Positions 33,200-44,357 of a stretch of DNA of 64,000 nucleotides are shown in pieces (position 1 is the first letter of the stretch; the number at the start of each line of letters is the position of its first letter). The translations under genes and the position numbers were made by a program. This DNA comes from Algoriphagus sanaruensis (GTDB taxonomy: Bacteria > Bacteroidota > Bacteroidia > Cytophagales > Cyclobacteriaceae). Below the pieces are notes generated by a model that ran no database searches, was not told the origin of the DNA, and was given only the letters and a program-made list of their open reading frames with translations. The stretch is from assembly GCF_001593605.1 (NCBI RefSeq), contig NZ_CP012836.1, positions 2,856,501 to 2,920,500 of the forward strand, written 5' to 3'.

Positions 33200-33649
33200 A
33201 TGGCACTTAAAATCGGCGATACCGCCCCCTCTTTTAATCTCGAATCCACTTCAGGTAAAAAAGTTTCCTTTCCGGAAGACTTCAAAGGCAAATCTTTAAT
33301 TCTCTATTTCTACCCCAAAGATTTCACCCGGGTATGTACTGCAGAGGCGTGTGAGTTCAGAGATGAATTTTCTGCATTTAGAGATTTAGAGGCGGACATT
33401 TTGGGAATAAGCCGGGACGATATCCCTACGCATTTACGATTCAAAAAAGAATACCGCTTACCCTTCGAATTACTTTCCGATCCAACTGGGAAAATTTGTA
33501 AAGCCTATGACGCTTTGATTCCCTTGATCAAAATGCCTAAAAGAATTACCTACCTGATCGACCCTTCCGGAAAAATCGCTGGGATTTATGCTGACATGTT
33601 TGAATCCAAACAACATGTAGAGGCGATGCTCAGGAAGTTATCTAAATGA
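33200..33649 (+). CDS. Peroxiredoxin, Bcp/PrxQ type
   Basis: A 149-residue thioredoxin-fold peroxidase. The active-site region YPKDFTRVCTAEACEFRD contains the peroxidatic Cys, with the second Cys five residues on, as in the PrxQ/Bcp group. The usual residues after DFT are P-G/V; here Arg replaces Pro, a small departure. It reduces hydroperoxides and is recycled by thioredoxin. Single gene; its 3' end overlaps the convergent lolD-like gene by 8 bases. Confidence 0.9.
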   Translation: MALKIGDTAPSFNLESTSGKKVSFPEDFKGKSLILYFYPKDFTRVCTAEACEFRDEFSAFRDLEADILGISRDDIPTHLRFKKEYRLPFELLSDPTGKICKAYDALIPLIKMPKRITYLIDPSGKIAGIYADMFESKQHVEAMLRKLSK

Positions 33650-34292
33650 TAACTCCATCCTTCATGACTACTTTACGATCAGCCAGATTAGCCAAATCCT
33701 CGTTGTGGGTCACAATTACAAAAGTCTGCTTAAGCTCATCTTTGAGCTGAAAAAATAACCGGTGCAGACTTTTGGCGTTTTCGGTATCCAAGTTCCCTGA
33801 TGGCTCATCTGCAAATACTACTGAGGGTCGATTGATAAGGGCTCTAGCAACAGCAATCCGCTGCTGCTCCCCTCCTGAAAGCTCGGAGGGCTTATGATCC
33901 AAGCGAGAGCTCATCCCTAGAATTTCTGCTAATTCTCCTGCACGATGTTGGAGGGAGGTTTCGCTCTCTCCTCTTATAAGACCAGGAATCATAATGTTTT
34001 CTTTGGCAGTAAATTCAGGAAGAAGATTATGAAACTGGAAAACAAAACCGATTTTTTGATTTCTAAAATCTGCTAATTGATCACCTTTCATCGAAAGTAG
34101 ATTTTTTCCGTCCATTTCTAATTCACCAGAATCTGGGCGATCTAGGGTTCCAAGAATATGCAAAAGGGTACTTTTTCCAGCACCCGAAGAACCTACAATA
34201 GAAATAACCTCTGAAGTTGAAATTTCAAGTGAAACTCCTTTGAGGACAGAAAGACTTCCGTAGGATTTATGAATCCCTTTAGCAATGAGCAT
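33642..34292 (-). CDS. lolD: LolD-like ABC transporter ATP-binding protein
   Basis: A 216-residue ABC ATPase with Walker [10 protein letters not shown], the LolD/MacB-style Q-loop [16 protein letters not shown], signature LSGGEQQR, and Walker B VVFADEP followed by SGNLD. This set is typical of the LolD/FtsE/MacB group that works with FtsX-like permeases to release lipoproteins or drive envelope processes. A matching LolC/E-type permease is encoded at 61320-62537, far away but in the same window; pairing is inferred. Confidence 0.85.
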   Translation of the reverse strand: MLIAKGIHKSYGSLSVLKGVSLEISTSEVISIVGSSGAGKSTLLHILGTLDRPDSGELEMDGKNLLSMKGDQLADFRNQKIGFVFQFHNLLPEFTAKENIMIPGLIRGESETSLQHRAGELAEILGMSSRLDHKPSELSGGEQQRIAVARALINRPSVVFADEPSGNLDTENAKSLHRLFFQLKDELKQTFVIVTHNEDLANLADRKVVMKDGVII

Positions 34293-34381
34293 GTTACTAT
34301 TTTTTCAAAATCTAAAGGTAAAACAAATCCCTCAAATACAGGAATTAAAGGGAATTTGATCAGAATTTTGAAAAATTGAAG

Positions 34382-34413
34382 TTTGATTTATCGGTAACAT
34401 CGCCTTATCTTCG
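34382..34413 (+). promoter_or_regulatory. Predicted housekeeping promoter of sucC
   Basis: TTTG-N20-TATCTTCG, a near match to the Bacteroidota primary-sigma consensus TTTG-N19..21-TAnnTTTG, ends 18 bases before the sucC ATG. Confidence 0.5.
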
Positions 34414-34431
34414 GGCAAAAATTTTCAGAGG

Positions 34432-35646
34432 ATGAACATTCACGAATACCAGGCAAAAGAAGTACTCAAAGGATACGGAGTGAGAATTCAGGAAGGGATC
34501 GTTGCTGATTCTCCAGAAGCAGCACATGAGGCGGCCGTTAAACTTAATGCTCAAACAGGTACTTCCTGGTATGTCATTAAAGCTCAAATCCACGCTGGTG
34601 GTAGAGGAAAAGGTGAAATCAAAGAAACTGGCTCAAGAGGGGTAGTTTTGGCGAAGAAGTTGGAAGACGTCAAAGAAAAAGCAGGTGCAATTTTGGGAGG
34701 AACATTAGTAACTATCCAAACGGGTGCTGAAGGTAAAAAAGTAAATAAGGTGTTGGTAGCTGAGGATGTATACTATCCAGGAGCTTCCGAGCCAAAAGAA
34801 TATTACATGTCTATTCTTTTGGATAGAGCGACAGGATCTAATGTGATCATGGCTTCTACCGAAGGTGGTATGGACATCGAAGAGGTTGCAGAAAAGCATC
34901 CTGAAAAAATCATCAAGGAGTGGATCGATCCTAAAGTAGGATTACAAGGATTCCAAGCTAGAAAAGTAGCCTTCAAATTAGGCCTTTCTGGAACAGCTCA
35001 TAAAGAAATGGTGAAGTTTATCACAGCTCTTTACAATGCTTATGTTGGAACTGACTCTTCACAATTCGAGATCAATCCTGTATTGAAAACATCAGATGAT
35101 AAGATTTTGGCAGTTGATGCTAAAGTTAATCTTGATGACAATGCCCTTTATAGACAACCGAAGCTTGCTGAATTGAGAGACCTTGCAGAAGAAGATCCTT
35201 TGGAGGTTGAAGCCGGCAAATCAGGTCTAAACTATGTAAAGCTTGACGGAAATGTAGGCTGTATGGTTAATGGAGCCGGATTGGCAATGGCTACCATGGA
35301 CATGATCAAGCTTTCAGGTGGTGAGCCGGCTAACTTCCTTGATGTGGGAGGAGGAGCAAATGCAACTACAGTTGAGGCAGGTTTTAGAATTATACTTCAA
35401 GACCCAAATGTGAAAGCAATTTTGATCAACGTATTTGGTGGAATTGTTAGATGTGATCGTATCGCAAATGGCGTTGTAGAAGCTTATAAATCTATCGGAG
35501 ATATTCGAGTTCCAATCATCGTAAGACTTCAAGGCACTAATGCTGAAGAGGGTGCAAAAATCATCGACGAATCTGGATTAAAGGTGTTTTCAGCAATCAC
35601 ATTAAAAGAGGCGGCAGAACGAGTAAAAGCTGCTCTAGAAAAATAA
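34432..35646 (+). CDS. sucC: Succinyl-CoA synthetase beta subunit
   Basis: A 404-residue ADP-forming succinyl-CoA ligase subunit of the TCA cycle. MNIHEYQAKEVLKGYGV opens the ATP-grasp domain, KAQIHAGGRGKGEIKE contacts nucleotide, and VNVFGGIVRCDRIANGVVEA (shortened) and GANATTVEAG lie in the C-terminal flavodoxin-like CoA-side domain. No sucD follows; a tRNA-Arg does, so the alpha subunit must be elsewhere. Length is normal. Confidence 0.95.
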   Translation: MNIHEYQAKEVLKGYGVRIQEGIVADSPEAAHEAAVKLNAQTGTSWYVIKAQIHAGGRGKGEIKETGSRGVVLAKKLEDVKEKAGAILGGTLVTIQTGAEGKKVNKVLVAEDVYYPGASEPKEYYMSILLDRATGSNVIMASTEGGMDIEEVAEKHPEKIIKEWIDPKVGLQGFQARKVAFKLGLSGTAHKEMVKFITALYNAYVGTDSSQFEINPVLKTSDDKILAVDAKVNLDDNALYRQPKLAELRDLAEEDPLEVEAGKSGLNYVKLDGNVGCMVNGAGLAMATMDMIKLSGGEPANFLDVGGGANATTVEAGFRIILQDPNVKAILINVFGGIVRCDRIANGVVEAYKSIGDIRVPIIVRLQGTNAEEGAKIIDESGLKVFSAITLKEAAERVKAALEK

Positions 35647-35654
35647 ATAAGTAC

Positions 35655-35728
35655 GCAGGCGTAGTTCAACTGGATAGAATATCGGATTTCGGCTCCGAGG
35701 GTTGAGGGTTCGAATCCTTCCGCCTGTA
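35655..35728 (+). tRNA. tRNA-Arg (TCG anticodon)
   Basis: A 74-nt cloverleaf. The acceptor stem is GCAGGCG paired with CGCCTGT (one G:U at the end), with discriminator A. The D arm reads AGTTCAACTGGATAGAAT, the anticodon stem TCGGA/TCCGA has loop TTTCGGC (anticodon TCG), and the T arm is GAGGG-TTCGAAT-CCTTC with one non-Watson-Crick pair. CCA is not encoded. It starts 8 bases after sucC and probably shares its transcript. Confidence 0.95.
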
Positions 35729-35733
35729 CTTCG

Positions 35734-35763
35734 AAAGCTCAGACAATTGTCTGGGCTTTTTTT
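35734..35763 (+). terminator. Intrinsic terminator after sucC-tRNA-Arg
   Basis: An 11-bp stem with one G:U (35734-35744 with 35749-35759, loop AATT) and seven T residues follows the tRNA by five bases. Confidence 0.85.
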
Positions 35764-35960
35764 ATACCCCGAAAGGAGATAAATAAGCAGTACAACTTTT
35801 CGGAATTCTTCAATTTAAATTTCAAAATGAAAATTTTATCTAATTAGAATAATTAAATTATTTATTTAATTATTTATAAAAATTCTTTCTTTACTTAGTA
35901 AACATCAGAAGATATAAAAATTGGTAAGTTTTTAATTGGGCTAATAAAAAGGAACTATTT

Positions 35961-35990
35961 AAAATAAAAAAGCAGGAGAAAATCCCCTGC
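35961..35990 (-). terminator. Intrinsic terminator of the DUF3078 gene
   Basis: On the minus strand, GCAGGGGA-TTT-TCTCCTGC forms an 8-bp stem (one G:U) followed by a long T-rich tract. It is 105 bases downstream of the DUF3078 stop. The rest of 35764-36094 is AT-rich with no gene seen. Confidence 0.75.
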
Positions 35991-36094
35991 CCTTTATTTG
36001 AAAACTAAACCAACTATTATTTAACTACCACAATGATTCCAAAAATAATACAATTCTATTTAAATCAAAATCCCAAATAAAAATTTGCATTTTT

Positions 36095-36982
36095 TTATTT
36101 CTTATCGGGAAAATTTCCTCGCTTAAAAGCGATTCCCAAGGCTAGACCTTGGCTGAATTGAACTTTAGAATCCTGGTCTATATCGTAAATACTTAAGCTT
36201 GTCAAGCTCACATTGACCAAATTGGTAACTTTGGCAGTAAGGCCTATATCGAGCCGATGATCAATCGAATTAAAGGCCAAGGTCTCATAGTTTGCATACA
36301 TCTGATACCTTATTAAAATCGAAAGGTTTTCTGCCAACTTCTTATTCCAATCGGCCATTAAATTAAAGGCTAGCCATTCTTGCCTTACTTTTTTACCAAT
36401 TTCGACCCCATAATTGCTAGGTACATTTTGATACAAATTGGTATCTGTCACAAAAGTCCATCTTGGAGAAAAAGGAGAAAGCCGAAGTGCAAATGCAGCA
36501 TTTGGCTTATACTCTATCCCCAAACCAGTCGTGAGAAAACCTGGATTTAAAAATTTAGAAATCAATATTCGCTCAGGTCCGCCAAAGTCATAACCTGGAG
36601 CAAATTGGGTAAGAAAATTAACTGCGAAATAGTAATTCCACTTGTCATTTATTTTATAGCCCACCTTGGAATCTAAAAACAAACGATCATTGGATTTTCG
36701 AGCTTCTTCTCCTTGGTTTTTGACAATACCATAAATAAAGTCCATGGTATTGTCCCAAGTCCAATTTTCCTTGGAATAATTAGCTCTTCCCTGGAGGTAA
36801 AGCCCCAAGGCAACAGAATTAACGCCACCACCCTTCCAATTTCCAGAGAAAGAGGCTTGGTTGAAATTAATACCTCCACCCAATTCTTTCAACCAAAAGG
36901 TAGTGTCCTGTTTAGTTTCATTCTGTGCAAAAACAATGTTTAAACAGAATAAAAATGCGATTGATAAAAATACTTTCTTCAT
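36095..36982 (-). CDS. DUF3078 family beta-barrel protein
   Basis: A 295-residue protein with a signal peptide (about residues 1-19, ending VFAQ) and the DUF3078 pattern: WLKELGGGINFNQASFSGNW, GGGVNSVALGLYLQGRANY (shortened), and NDRLFLDSKVGYKINDKWNYYFAVN (shortened). The family is found almost only in Bacteroidota and is predicted to be an outer-membrane barrel of unknown function. I chose the ATG at 36982, which gives the signal peptide. Confidence 0.82.
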   Translation of the reverse strand: MKKVFLSIAFLFCLNIVFAQNETKQDTTFWLKELGGGINFNQASFSGNWKGGGVNSVALGLYLQGRANYSKENWTWDNTMDFIYGIVKNQGEEARKSNDRLFLDSKVGYKINDKWNYYFAVNFLTQFAPGYDFGGPERILISKFLNPGFLTTGLGIEYKPNAAFALRLSPFSPRWTFVTDTNLYQNVPSNYGVEIGKKVRQEWLAFNLMADWNKKLAENLSILIRYQMYANYETLAFNSIDHRLDIGLTAKVTNLVNVSLTSLSIYDIDQDSKVQFSQGLALGIAFKRGNFPDKK

Positions 36983-37071
36983 CGAACAATTAATTAAGAC
37001 ATAATAAGTAAAGAACCAGATCAAAAATCCAATCCTATTGGAATACTAAATCGATCAGTAATTAAAATGGA

Positions 37072-39195
37072 TTATTCTACCAACTTAACAGACTGAACAG
37101 TTTCTAAATCCAAATTGAAGAACTCTTGATGCACATTAAATACTGACTCACCCTCGGCTGGGGATTTGGCAAGGTAACTTCCATCCTCCTGCATGACATA
37201 GGCATTGAAGTTATCTTTCAAGTTAAACGCCAATATATTCATCAATTGCTTTTCCAAAAGTGGAGATTCGACCTTAAATAAAGACTCTAGTCGCTTATCA
37301 AAACTTCTTACCATCATATCGGCACTGCCTGAATAAGTCCGTGTATTTCCGTTGTTATGGAAATGGTAGATTCGACTATGCTCTAGAAAATCTCCAACAA
37401 TGGAAATGACTTCAATATTCTCACTCAGACCTTGTCTGCCTGGTCTTAAACAACAAATTCCTCTAACGATCAATTTGATTTTTACCCCAGACTGAGAGGC
37501 TCGATACAAGGCATAAATAATCTCTGAATCTTCTAAGGAATTAACCTTGATAAATATCCCGGAAGGAAGACCATTTCGAGCATTATCTGCCTCCTGCTCT
37601 ATAAACTCAATCAGTTGGTTGCGCATATCGCGAGGAGCAGTAATCAGATTTTGATAATCACTAGGCACTGAATGGCCTGTGATAACATTGAAGAATTCCG
37701 AAACGTCGTTAGCCAAAGTCTCATTGGTTGTCAACAAACCGATATCCGTATAAAGTCGGGCTGTATCCTCGTTGTAATTTCCTGAACCCAAATGCACATA
37801 TCGGGTGATTTCCTGATCATCCTTTTTAACAATGAGAAGAAGCTTGGTATGCGTTTTAAGGTTAGAAATTCCATAAATCACAAAGCAACCTGCTTTTTGA
37901 AGTCTTTTGGCTTCCCGAATATTATTTTCTTCATCGAATCGGGCTTTAACCTCAAATAACACAGATACGTGCTTTCCATTTTCAGCGGCTCTCAAAAGTG
38001 CACGGGTAATTCTACTATCCTTTGCCAAGCGATAGATGGTCATTTTGATCGCCATCACATCGGGATCTTCGGCGGCTTTCTCAATCAAATCCAAAATGGA
38101 ATCGATGTTATTGTAAGGATGGTGAAGTAATATGTCCTTCTCCTTAAGAATATCGAAGATTTCTGCTCTACCCTCTTCCGAATAAGATATTGGTTTAACT
38201 GGATCAGGCACCTGTGGCAATCGATCTCTAAATCGTTTGTTACCAACGATCTGCCATAACCCAGTAAAATCGATCATACTTGATCTTTTTACCAAAAAAA
38301 CAGAATCAGTTCTGAGGTTCCACCGTTCCAAAAGGGAATTGAGCATCCATTTGGAATATCCCTCTTCTATTTCAATTTTAACTACGCGACCTGTCTTCCT
38401 TTCCATCAGCTTTCGCTTCACTTCTTCTAGGAAGTTCGCGTCCATATCCTCACTTTCCTCAAGTGTAAAATCACCATTTCGAGTGATTCTAAATAGACTA
38501 ACAGATTCGATTTCTACATTTCTAAAAAGCGAAATAAGATTCTCTCGAATCACCTCTTCGATGGGAATGAGAGTCAATGAATTTTCCCGTTCGATTTCAA
38601 AAAAGCGTGGAATATTTGCAGGGATCTGAACAAAGCTCATTTTTCGCATGTCCTTTCTTTCGCCGGGACTTGTGGTGACCACACCAAAGACCAAAAGCTT
38701 GTTCATCAAAATAGGAAAGGTTCGATATCCATCATAGACCATTGGAGTCAACATGGGATAAATCGCCTTCATAAAATATTGCTTCACCTTCTCCTGCTCT
38801 TCCGCAGTCAGTTTCGAAACATTGACCAAGGAAATCCCTTCCTGATGCAATTCAGGCAGAATGACTTGGGTAAAATGATCATGCTGATCCAAATGAAATC
38901 GCTGACAATCCTTCATCAGCTTTTCTTTAAATGGCTCTTCACGTAATCCAGAATAGTCGACCCGCTCCTTATCGTAATCCAAATAATTGTACAACGAGCC
39001 CACCCGAATCATAAAAAACTCATCCAAATTGGAAGCTGTGATTGCCAAAAACTTAAGTTTCTCAAAAATGGTGCGATGGGCCTTTTTTGATTGATCTAAA
39101 ACCCGCTCGTTAAATTTTACCCAACTTAAATCTCTACTGACTAAATCACTCTTTTGGATGACTGATTCGTATTTATCTCCCACGGCCAGTTTCAT
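37072..39195 (-). CDS. ppk1: Polyphosphate kinase 1
   Basis: A 707-residue PPK1 that makes polyphosphate from ATP. The N domain begins VSRDLSWVKFNERVLDQSKKA. The catalytic C domain has TIYRLAKDSRITRALLRAAENGKHVSVLFEVKARFDEENN (in pieces) and GISNLKTHTKLLLIVKK with the autophosphorylated His, and YVHLGSGNYNEDTARLYTDIGL closes the active site. Length is near the usual ~690-720. I chose the ATG at 39195 over a TTG at 39204. Stand-alone; no ppx next to it. Confidence 0.95.
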   Translation of the reverse strand: MKLAVGDKYESVIQKSDLVSRDLSWVKFNERVLDQSKKAHRTIFEKLKFLAITASNLDEFFMIRVGSLYNYLDYDKERVDYSGLREEPFKEKLMKDCQRFHLDQHDHFTQVILPELHQEGISLVNVSKLTAEEQEKVKQYFMKAIYPMLTPMVYDGYRTFPILMNKLLVFGVVTTSPGERKDMRKMSFVQIPANIPRFFEIERENSLTLIPIEEVIRENLISLFRNVEIESVSLFRITRNGDFTLEESEDMDANFLEEVKRKLMERKTGRVVKIEIEEGYSKWMLNSLLERWNLRTDSVFLVKRSSMIDFTGLWQIVGNKRFRDRLPQVPDPVKPISYSEEGRAEIFDILKEKDILLHHPYNNIDSILDLIEKAAEDPDVMAIKMTIYRLAKDSRITRALLRAAENGKHVSVLFEVKARFDEENNIREAKRLQKAGCFVIYGISNLKTHTKLLLIVKKDDQEITRYVHLGSGNYNEDTARLYTDIGLLTTNETLANDVSEFFNVITGHSVPSDYQNLITAPRDMRNQLIEFIEQEADNARNGLPSGIFIKVNSLEDSEIIYALYRASQSGVKIKLIVRGICCLRPGRQGLSENIEVISIVGDFLEHSRIYHFHNNGNTRTYSGSADMMVRSFDKRLESLFKVESPLLEKQLMNILAFNLKDNFNAYVMQEDGSYLAKSPAEGESVFNVHQEFFNLDLETVQSVKLVE

Positions 39196-39242
39196 AAGCT
39201 TCAAAATTCAAAATCAAATTTATTCTGTGTTCAATGTAATCT

Positions 39243-39268
39243 AAAAAAAGGGGCCAAAAGCCCCTTTT
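39243..39268 (-). terminator. Intrinsic terminator of gyrB
   Basis: On the minus strand, a perfect 9-bp stem AAAAGGGGC/GCCCCTTTT is followed by seven T residues, three bases after the gyrB stop. It isolates gyrB from ppk1. Confidence 0.85.
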
Positions 39269-39270
39269 CA

Positions 39271-41527
<2,257 letters not shown>

Positions 41528-41558
41528 TTTGGTTAGACTTATTGCCATATTAAGTATT
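41528..41558 (+). promoter_or_regulatory. Candidate promoter of the rhodopsin gene
   Basis: TTTG-N19-TAAGTATT partly matches the Bacteroidota consensus (TTTG-N19..21-TAnnTTTG); the last four bases of the -7 box are weak. It would give a leader of about 20 bases. Confidence 0.35.
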
Positions 41559-41584
41559 ATCAATTAAACCTTAAATCAACCCTT

Positions 41585-42319
41585 ATGAATTTCACCCTAA
41601 CATCGGAGCTAGTAGGACTAGACCGAATCATCAACAGCGATCCCATCGCTATCACCTTCTTTATTGGCTACATGGCCATGTTTGCTTCTTCAGTCTTCTT
41701 TTTCATGGAAAGAGGTTCTGTAGATGGTAAGTGGAAATTATCCCTCTTGGTCTCTGGACTAATCACAGGGATTGCCGCAGTTCACTATTATTACATGAGA
41801 GACTTCTACCTTCAAACTGGGGCTAGTCCAACTGCATTTAGATATGTAGACTGGACCTTAACAGTACCTTTGATGTGTGTTGAATTCTACCTCCTGACTA
41901 AGCCTTTTGGAGCTAAAGGAGGAACCCTATTTAAGTTAATTGTTGCTTCATTAGTGATGTTGGTAACAGGGTACATTGGAGAAACTTCTGGAGTCGAAAG
42001 CAATATGATGTGGGGTATATTTTCAACCCTCGGCTACCTTTATATTGTTTATGAGGTGTTTGCCGGCGATGTTGCAAAACTTTCTAAAGATTCAAATAGT
42101 CCAGCATTGGGTCGAGCAATGTTCTTACTTAAAATCTTTATTACTCTAGGTTGGTCTATTTATCCAATAGGCTACATGGTATTGCCAGGTAACCTACTAT
42201 CAGGCGCTTTTGAAGTAAGTTCAATTGATCTGTTTTATAACCTTGCAGACGCAATTAACAAAATCGGATTTGGGCTAGTGATTTATTCAGTAGCTGTAGC
42301 TGAATCTTCAAAGAAATAA
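41585..42319 (+). CDS. Proteorhodopsin-type light-driven proton pump, green-tuned
   Basis: A 244-residue seven-helix microbial rhodopsin. Retinal Schiff-base Lys226 is in NLADAINKIGFG. Helix C RYVDWTLTVPLMCVEFYLL carries Asp89, Thr93 and Glu100, the DTE set of proton pumps (GPR D97/T101/E108); His67 pairs with the acceptor (GPR H75). Met97 at the spectral-tuning site (GPR 105) predicts green absorption. Gly144 aligns with GPR Phe152 and xanthorhodopsin Gly156, the opening where a carotenoid antenna can sit. It precedes crtY and blh, which make its retinal. Confidence 0.95.
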   Translation: MNFTLTSELVGLDRIINSDPIAITFFIGYMAMFASSVFFFMERGSVDGKWKLSLLVSGLITGIAAVHYYYMRDFYLQTGASPTAFRYVDWTLTVPLMCVEFYLLTKPFGAKGGTLFKLIVASLVMLVTGYIGETSGVESNMMWGIFSTLGYLYIVYEVFAGDVAKLSKDSNSPALGRAMFLLKIFITLGWSIYPIGYMVLPGNLLSGAFEVSSIDLFYNLADAINKIGFGLVIYSVAVAESSKK

Positions 42320-42331
42320 TTTAAAACTTCC

Positions 42332-42366
42332 AAAGAGTTGCCCAAAGTTTTTGGGCAACTCTTTTT
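42332..42366 (+). terminator. Strong terminator between rhodopsin and crtY
   Basis: A perfect 15-bp stem (42332-42346 with 42350-42364, loop GTT) and a T tract start 12 bases after the rhodopsin stop and end only 4 bases before the crtY ATG. It should stop most rhodopsin transcripts. It also occupies the space where a crtY ribosome-binding site would be, so crtY-blh expression must rely on readthrough or another start. Confidence 0.9.
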
Positions 42367-42370
42367 ATCT

Positions 42371-43495
42371 ATGGAAACCTACGATTTCGTTTTTGTTGGA
42401 GCAGGATGTGCTGGATTAAGCATGATTCATTATTTACTTAAGAGTAAAATGAAAAATGCAAAAATTCTAATCCTAGAACCTAACCCTGAAATCCCAAATA
42501 AAACTTGGTGTTATTGGAGTGAGGTTCCATTTGATATTCACCCCCCTGAAAATATTATTTCATGGGATTCATTTAATTTCATTTCAAAAGATAAGAAGCT
42601 TAAGAAATCATTAGGAAAGCTCAAATATTATTATCTTAAATCTTCAGATTTCTTTTCTTCAATTCTAAATGAAATATCTAAGGCAAAAAACATCACAAAA
42701 TTAGAGGAAAAAGTAAATCAAATTACATCAGAAGGACTCTATAATAAAGTCGAAACCTCTAGTGGAAATCAATTTTTAGCCAAAACTATATTTGATTCAC
42801 GTATTGAAGAACCATTATCCCCAACGATACTTAAACAGGTATTTCTAGGGTGGAAAATAAAGACCACAAACTCATGTTTTGATACAGATGGAGTAACACT
42901 TATGAACTTTATTGAATCAAAAAATAAGTTCGATTTTTTTTATATTTTACCATTTTCTGAAACAGAAGCCCTTGTCGAATACACCGCATATTCGAAAGAA
43001 TCTATCAATTACGATATCCTTGAAACCAAGCTTTTAGAATATCTTAAATCGAATTTCCAAATATCAAGTTATGAAATAAGTTACTCTGAATTTGGTTCAA
43101 TCCCAATGACCACGACCTTAAGTCAAAAACAAATTAATCCTTCAATAATTAAGATAGGTACTGGTGCAGGATGGATAAAAGCTTCAACTGGATATGGATT
43201 TTCGTCAATTCAAAAAAAATGTAAATCGATCATTGATCAATTGGAAAAGGGAAAAATGATCCAAATTTCCCGTTCAACTCGTTTTGATTTTTATGATAAT
43301 ATTCTTTTAAACATAGCTCATAAATGGCCTCAAAAACTCCAATCAATATTCATGAATCTTTTTGAAACATCTTCTGCGCAAGATGTCCTTCAATTTTTAA
43401 GTGAAGAAACTACTATCAAGGAGGAGATTCAGATCCTTCAAAAAGTAAAATTCAGACCCTTCATAAAGAGTTTATTGAATTATGAAAGACATTGA
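42371..43495 (+). CDS. crtY: Lycopene beta-cyclase CrtY
   Basis: A 374-residue FAD/NAD-fold lycopene cyclase that forms beta-carotene, the precursor of retinal. The dinucleotide-binding YDFVFVGAGCAGLSMI is at the N-terminus, NKTWCYWSE follows, and GTGAGWIKASTGYGFSSIQ in the C-terminal half is typical of CrtY. I chose the ATG at 42371; an upstream TTG lies inside the terminator hairpin. The sequence is visibly richer in A and T than its neighbours. Its 3' end overlaps blh by 14 bases. Confidence 0.92.
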   Translation: METYDFVFVGAGCAGLSMIHYLLKSKMKNAKILILEPNPEIPNKTWCYWSEVPFDIHPPENIISWDSFNFISKDKKLKKSLGKLKYYYLKSSDFFSSILNEISKAKNITKLEEKVNQITSEGLYNKVETSSGNQFLAKTIFDSRIEEPLSPTILKQVFLGWKIKTTNSCFDTDGVTLMNFIESKNKFDFFYILPFSETEALVEYTAYSKESINYDILETKLLEYLKSNFQISSYEISYSEFGSIPMTTTLSQKQINPSIIKIGTGAGWIKASTGYGFSSIQKKCKSIIDQLEKGKMIQISRSTRFDFYDNILLNIAHKWPQKLQSIFMNLFETSSAQDVLQFLSEETTIKEEIQILQKVKFRPFIKSLLNYERH

Positions 43496-44357
43496 GAACG
43501 TAGGTAAGTTGATAGGAATTTGTATTTGTTCTCTATTCATTTTAATTCCTGAAATCCATCAAGGTCTAGAATTTGGCATTTTTGGATTAATATTAATAAC
43601 GATCGGAATACCTCATGGAGCAATTGATCACTTAATTACAAATAACAAAAGCTCATCTAAAAAATTTCTACACTTTTTATTTAATTATTTGGGAATGATC
43701 ATCTTATATATCATATTTTGGATAATCACTCCAAAATTAGCTTTTATCATTTTTATAATTATGTCTTCCTATCACTTTGGACAAACTCATTTTTTTGAAG
43801 AAATAATAACATATCGATCATGGCTAAAATTTATCCTTTCAGGTGCTTATTTTTTAGCTTTGATTCTATTTGGAAATTTCCAAGAAACGAGAGAGATTAT
43901 CGCTCCTATTTTTGATCTTTCCATAAATAAGGAATCACAAATTTTTATCCTTACAATTTTAGCAGTAATTTATTTACTTTTTCAATTTTCAATGAGACCT
44001 ATATTCCCGACAAGAAAAATCATCGAATTTCTTTTACTCAGCTTTTGCCTATATAACAGCCCTCTTTTGATAAGTTTTATAGTCTATTTCGGATTTTGGC
44101 ATGCTTTACCCAGCATGAAAATAGAGTATGAATACCTTTCTAAAAGTTTGAATATCAAAAAAATCACCACATTTATAAAATTGTTAATTCCATTCTCAAT
44201 AATTAGTCTAGTAGGCATCGGTATGGTTTTAGTATTTGGAATGAAATATTTTGAAACTGAAAAATTAATTTTTATCTTTTTTATATTAGTTTCATTAATC
44301 TCATTTCCACATATAATATATATGGATAGGTTTTTAAGGAATACAAATCAAAATTGA
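43482..44357 (+). CDS. blh: Beta-carotene 15,15'-dioxygenase Blh (Brp-like)
   Basis: A 291-residue polytopic membrane enzyme that splits beta-carotene into two retinals. The family's iron-binding His motifs are visible: GIPHGAIDHLI, SSYHFGQTHFF and YFGFWHALPSM. It has about eight hydrophobic helices. It overlaps crtY by 14 bases, which fits coupled synthesis of substrate and cleavage enzyme for the rhodopsin upstream. It is AT-rich like crtY. Its end overlaps the convergent CoA-binding gene by 10 bases. Confidence 0.93.
   Translation: MKDIENVGKLIGICICSLFILIPEIHQGLEFGIFGLILITIGIPHGAIDHLITNNKSSSKKFLHFLFNYLGMIILYIIFWIITPKLAFIIFIIMSSYHFGQTHFFEEIITYRSWLKFILSGAYFLALILFGNFQETREIIAPIFDLSINKESQIFILTILAVIYLLFQFSMRPIFPTRKIIEFLLLSFCLYNSPLLISFIVYFGFWHALPSMKIEYEYLSKSLNIKKITTFIKLLIPFSIISLVGIGMVLVFGMKYFETEKLIFIFFILVSLISFPHIIYMDRFLRNTNQN

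Noticed and set aside
41585..42319. Sodium- or chloride-pumping rhodopsin
   Set aside because: Helix C carries D-T-E at the key positions, not NDQ or NTQ, so it is a proton pump.
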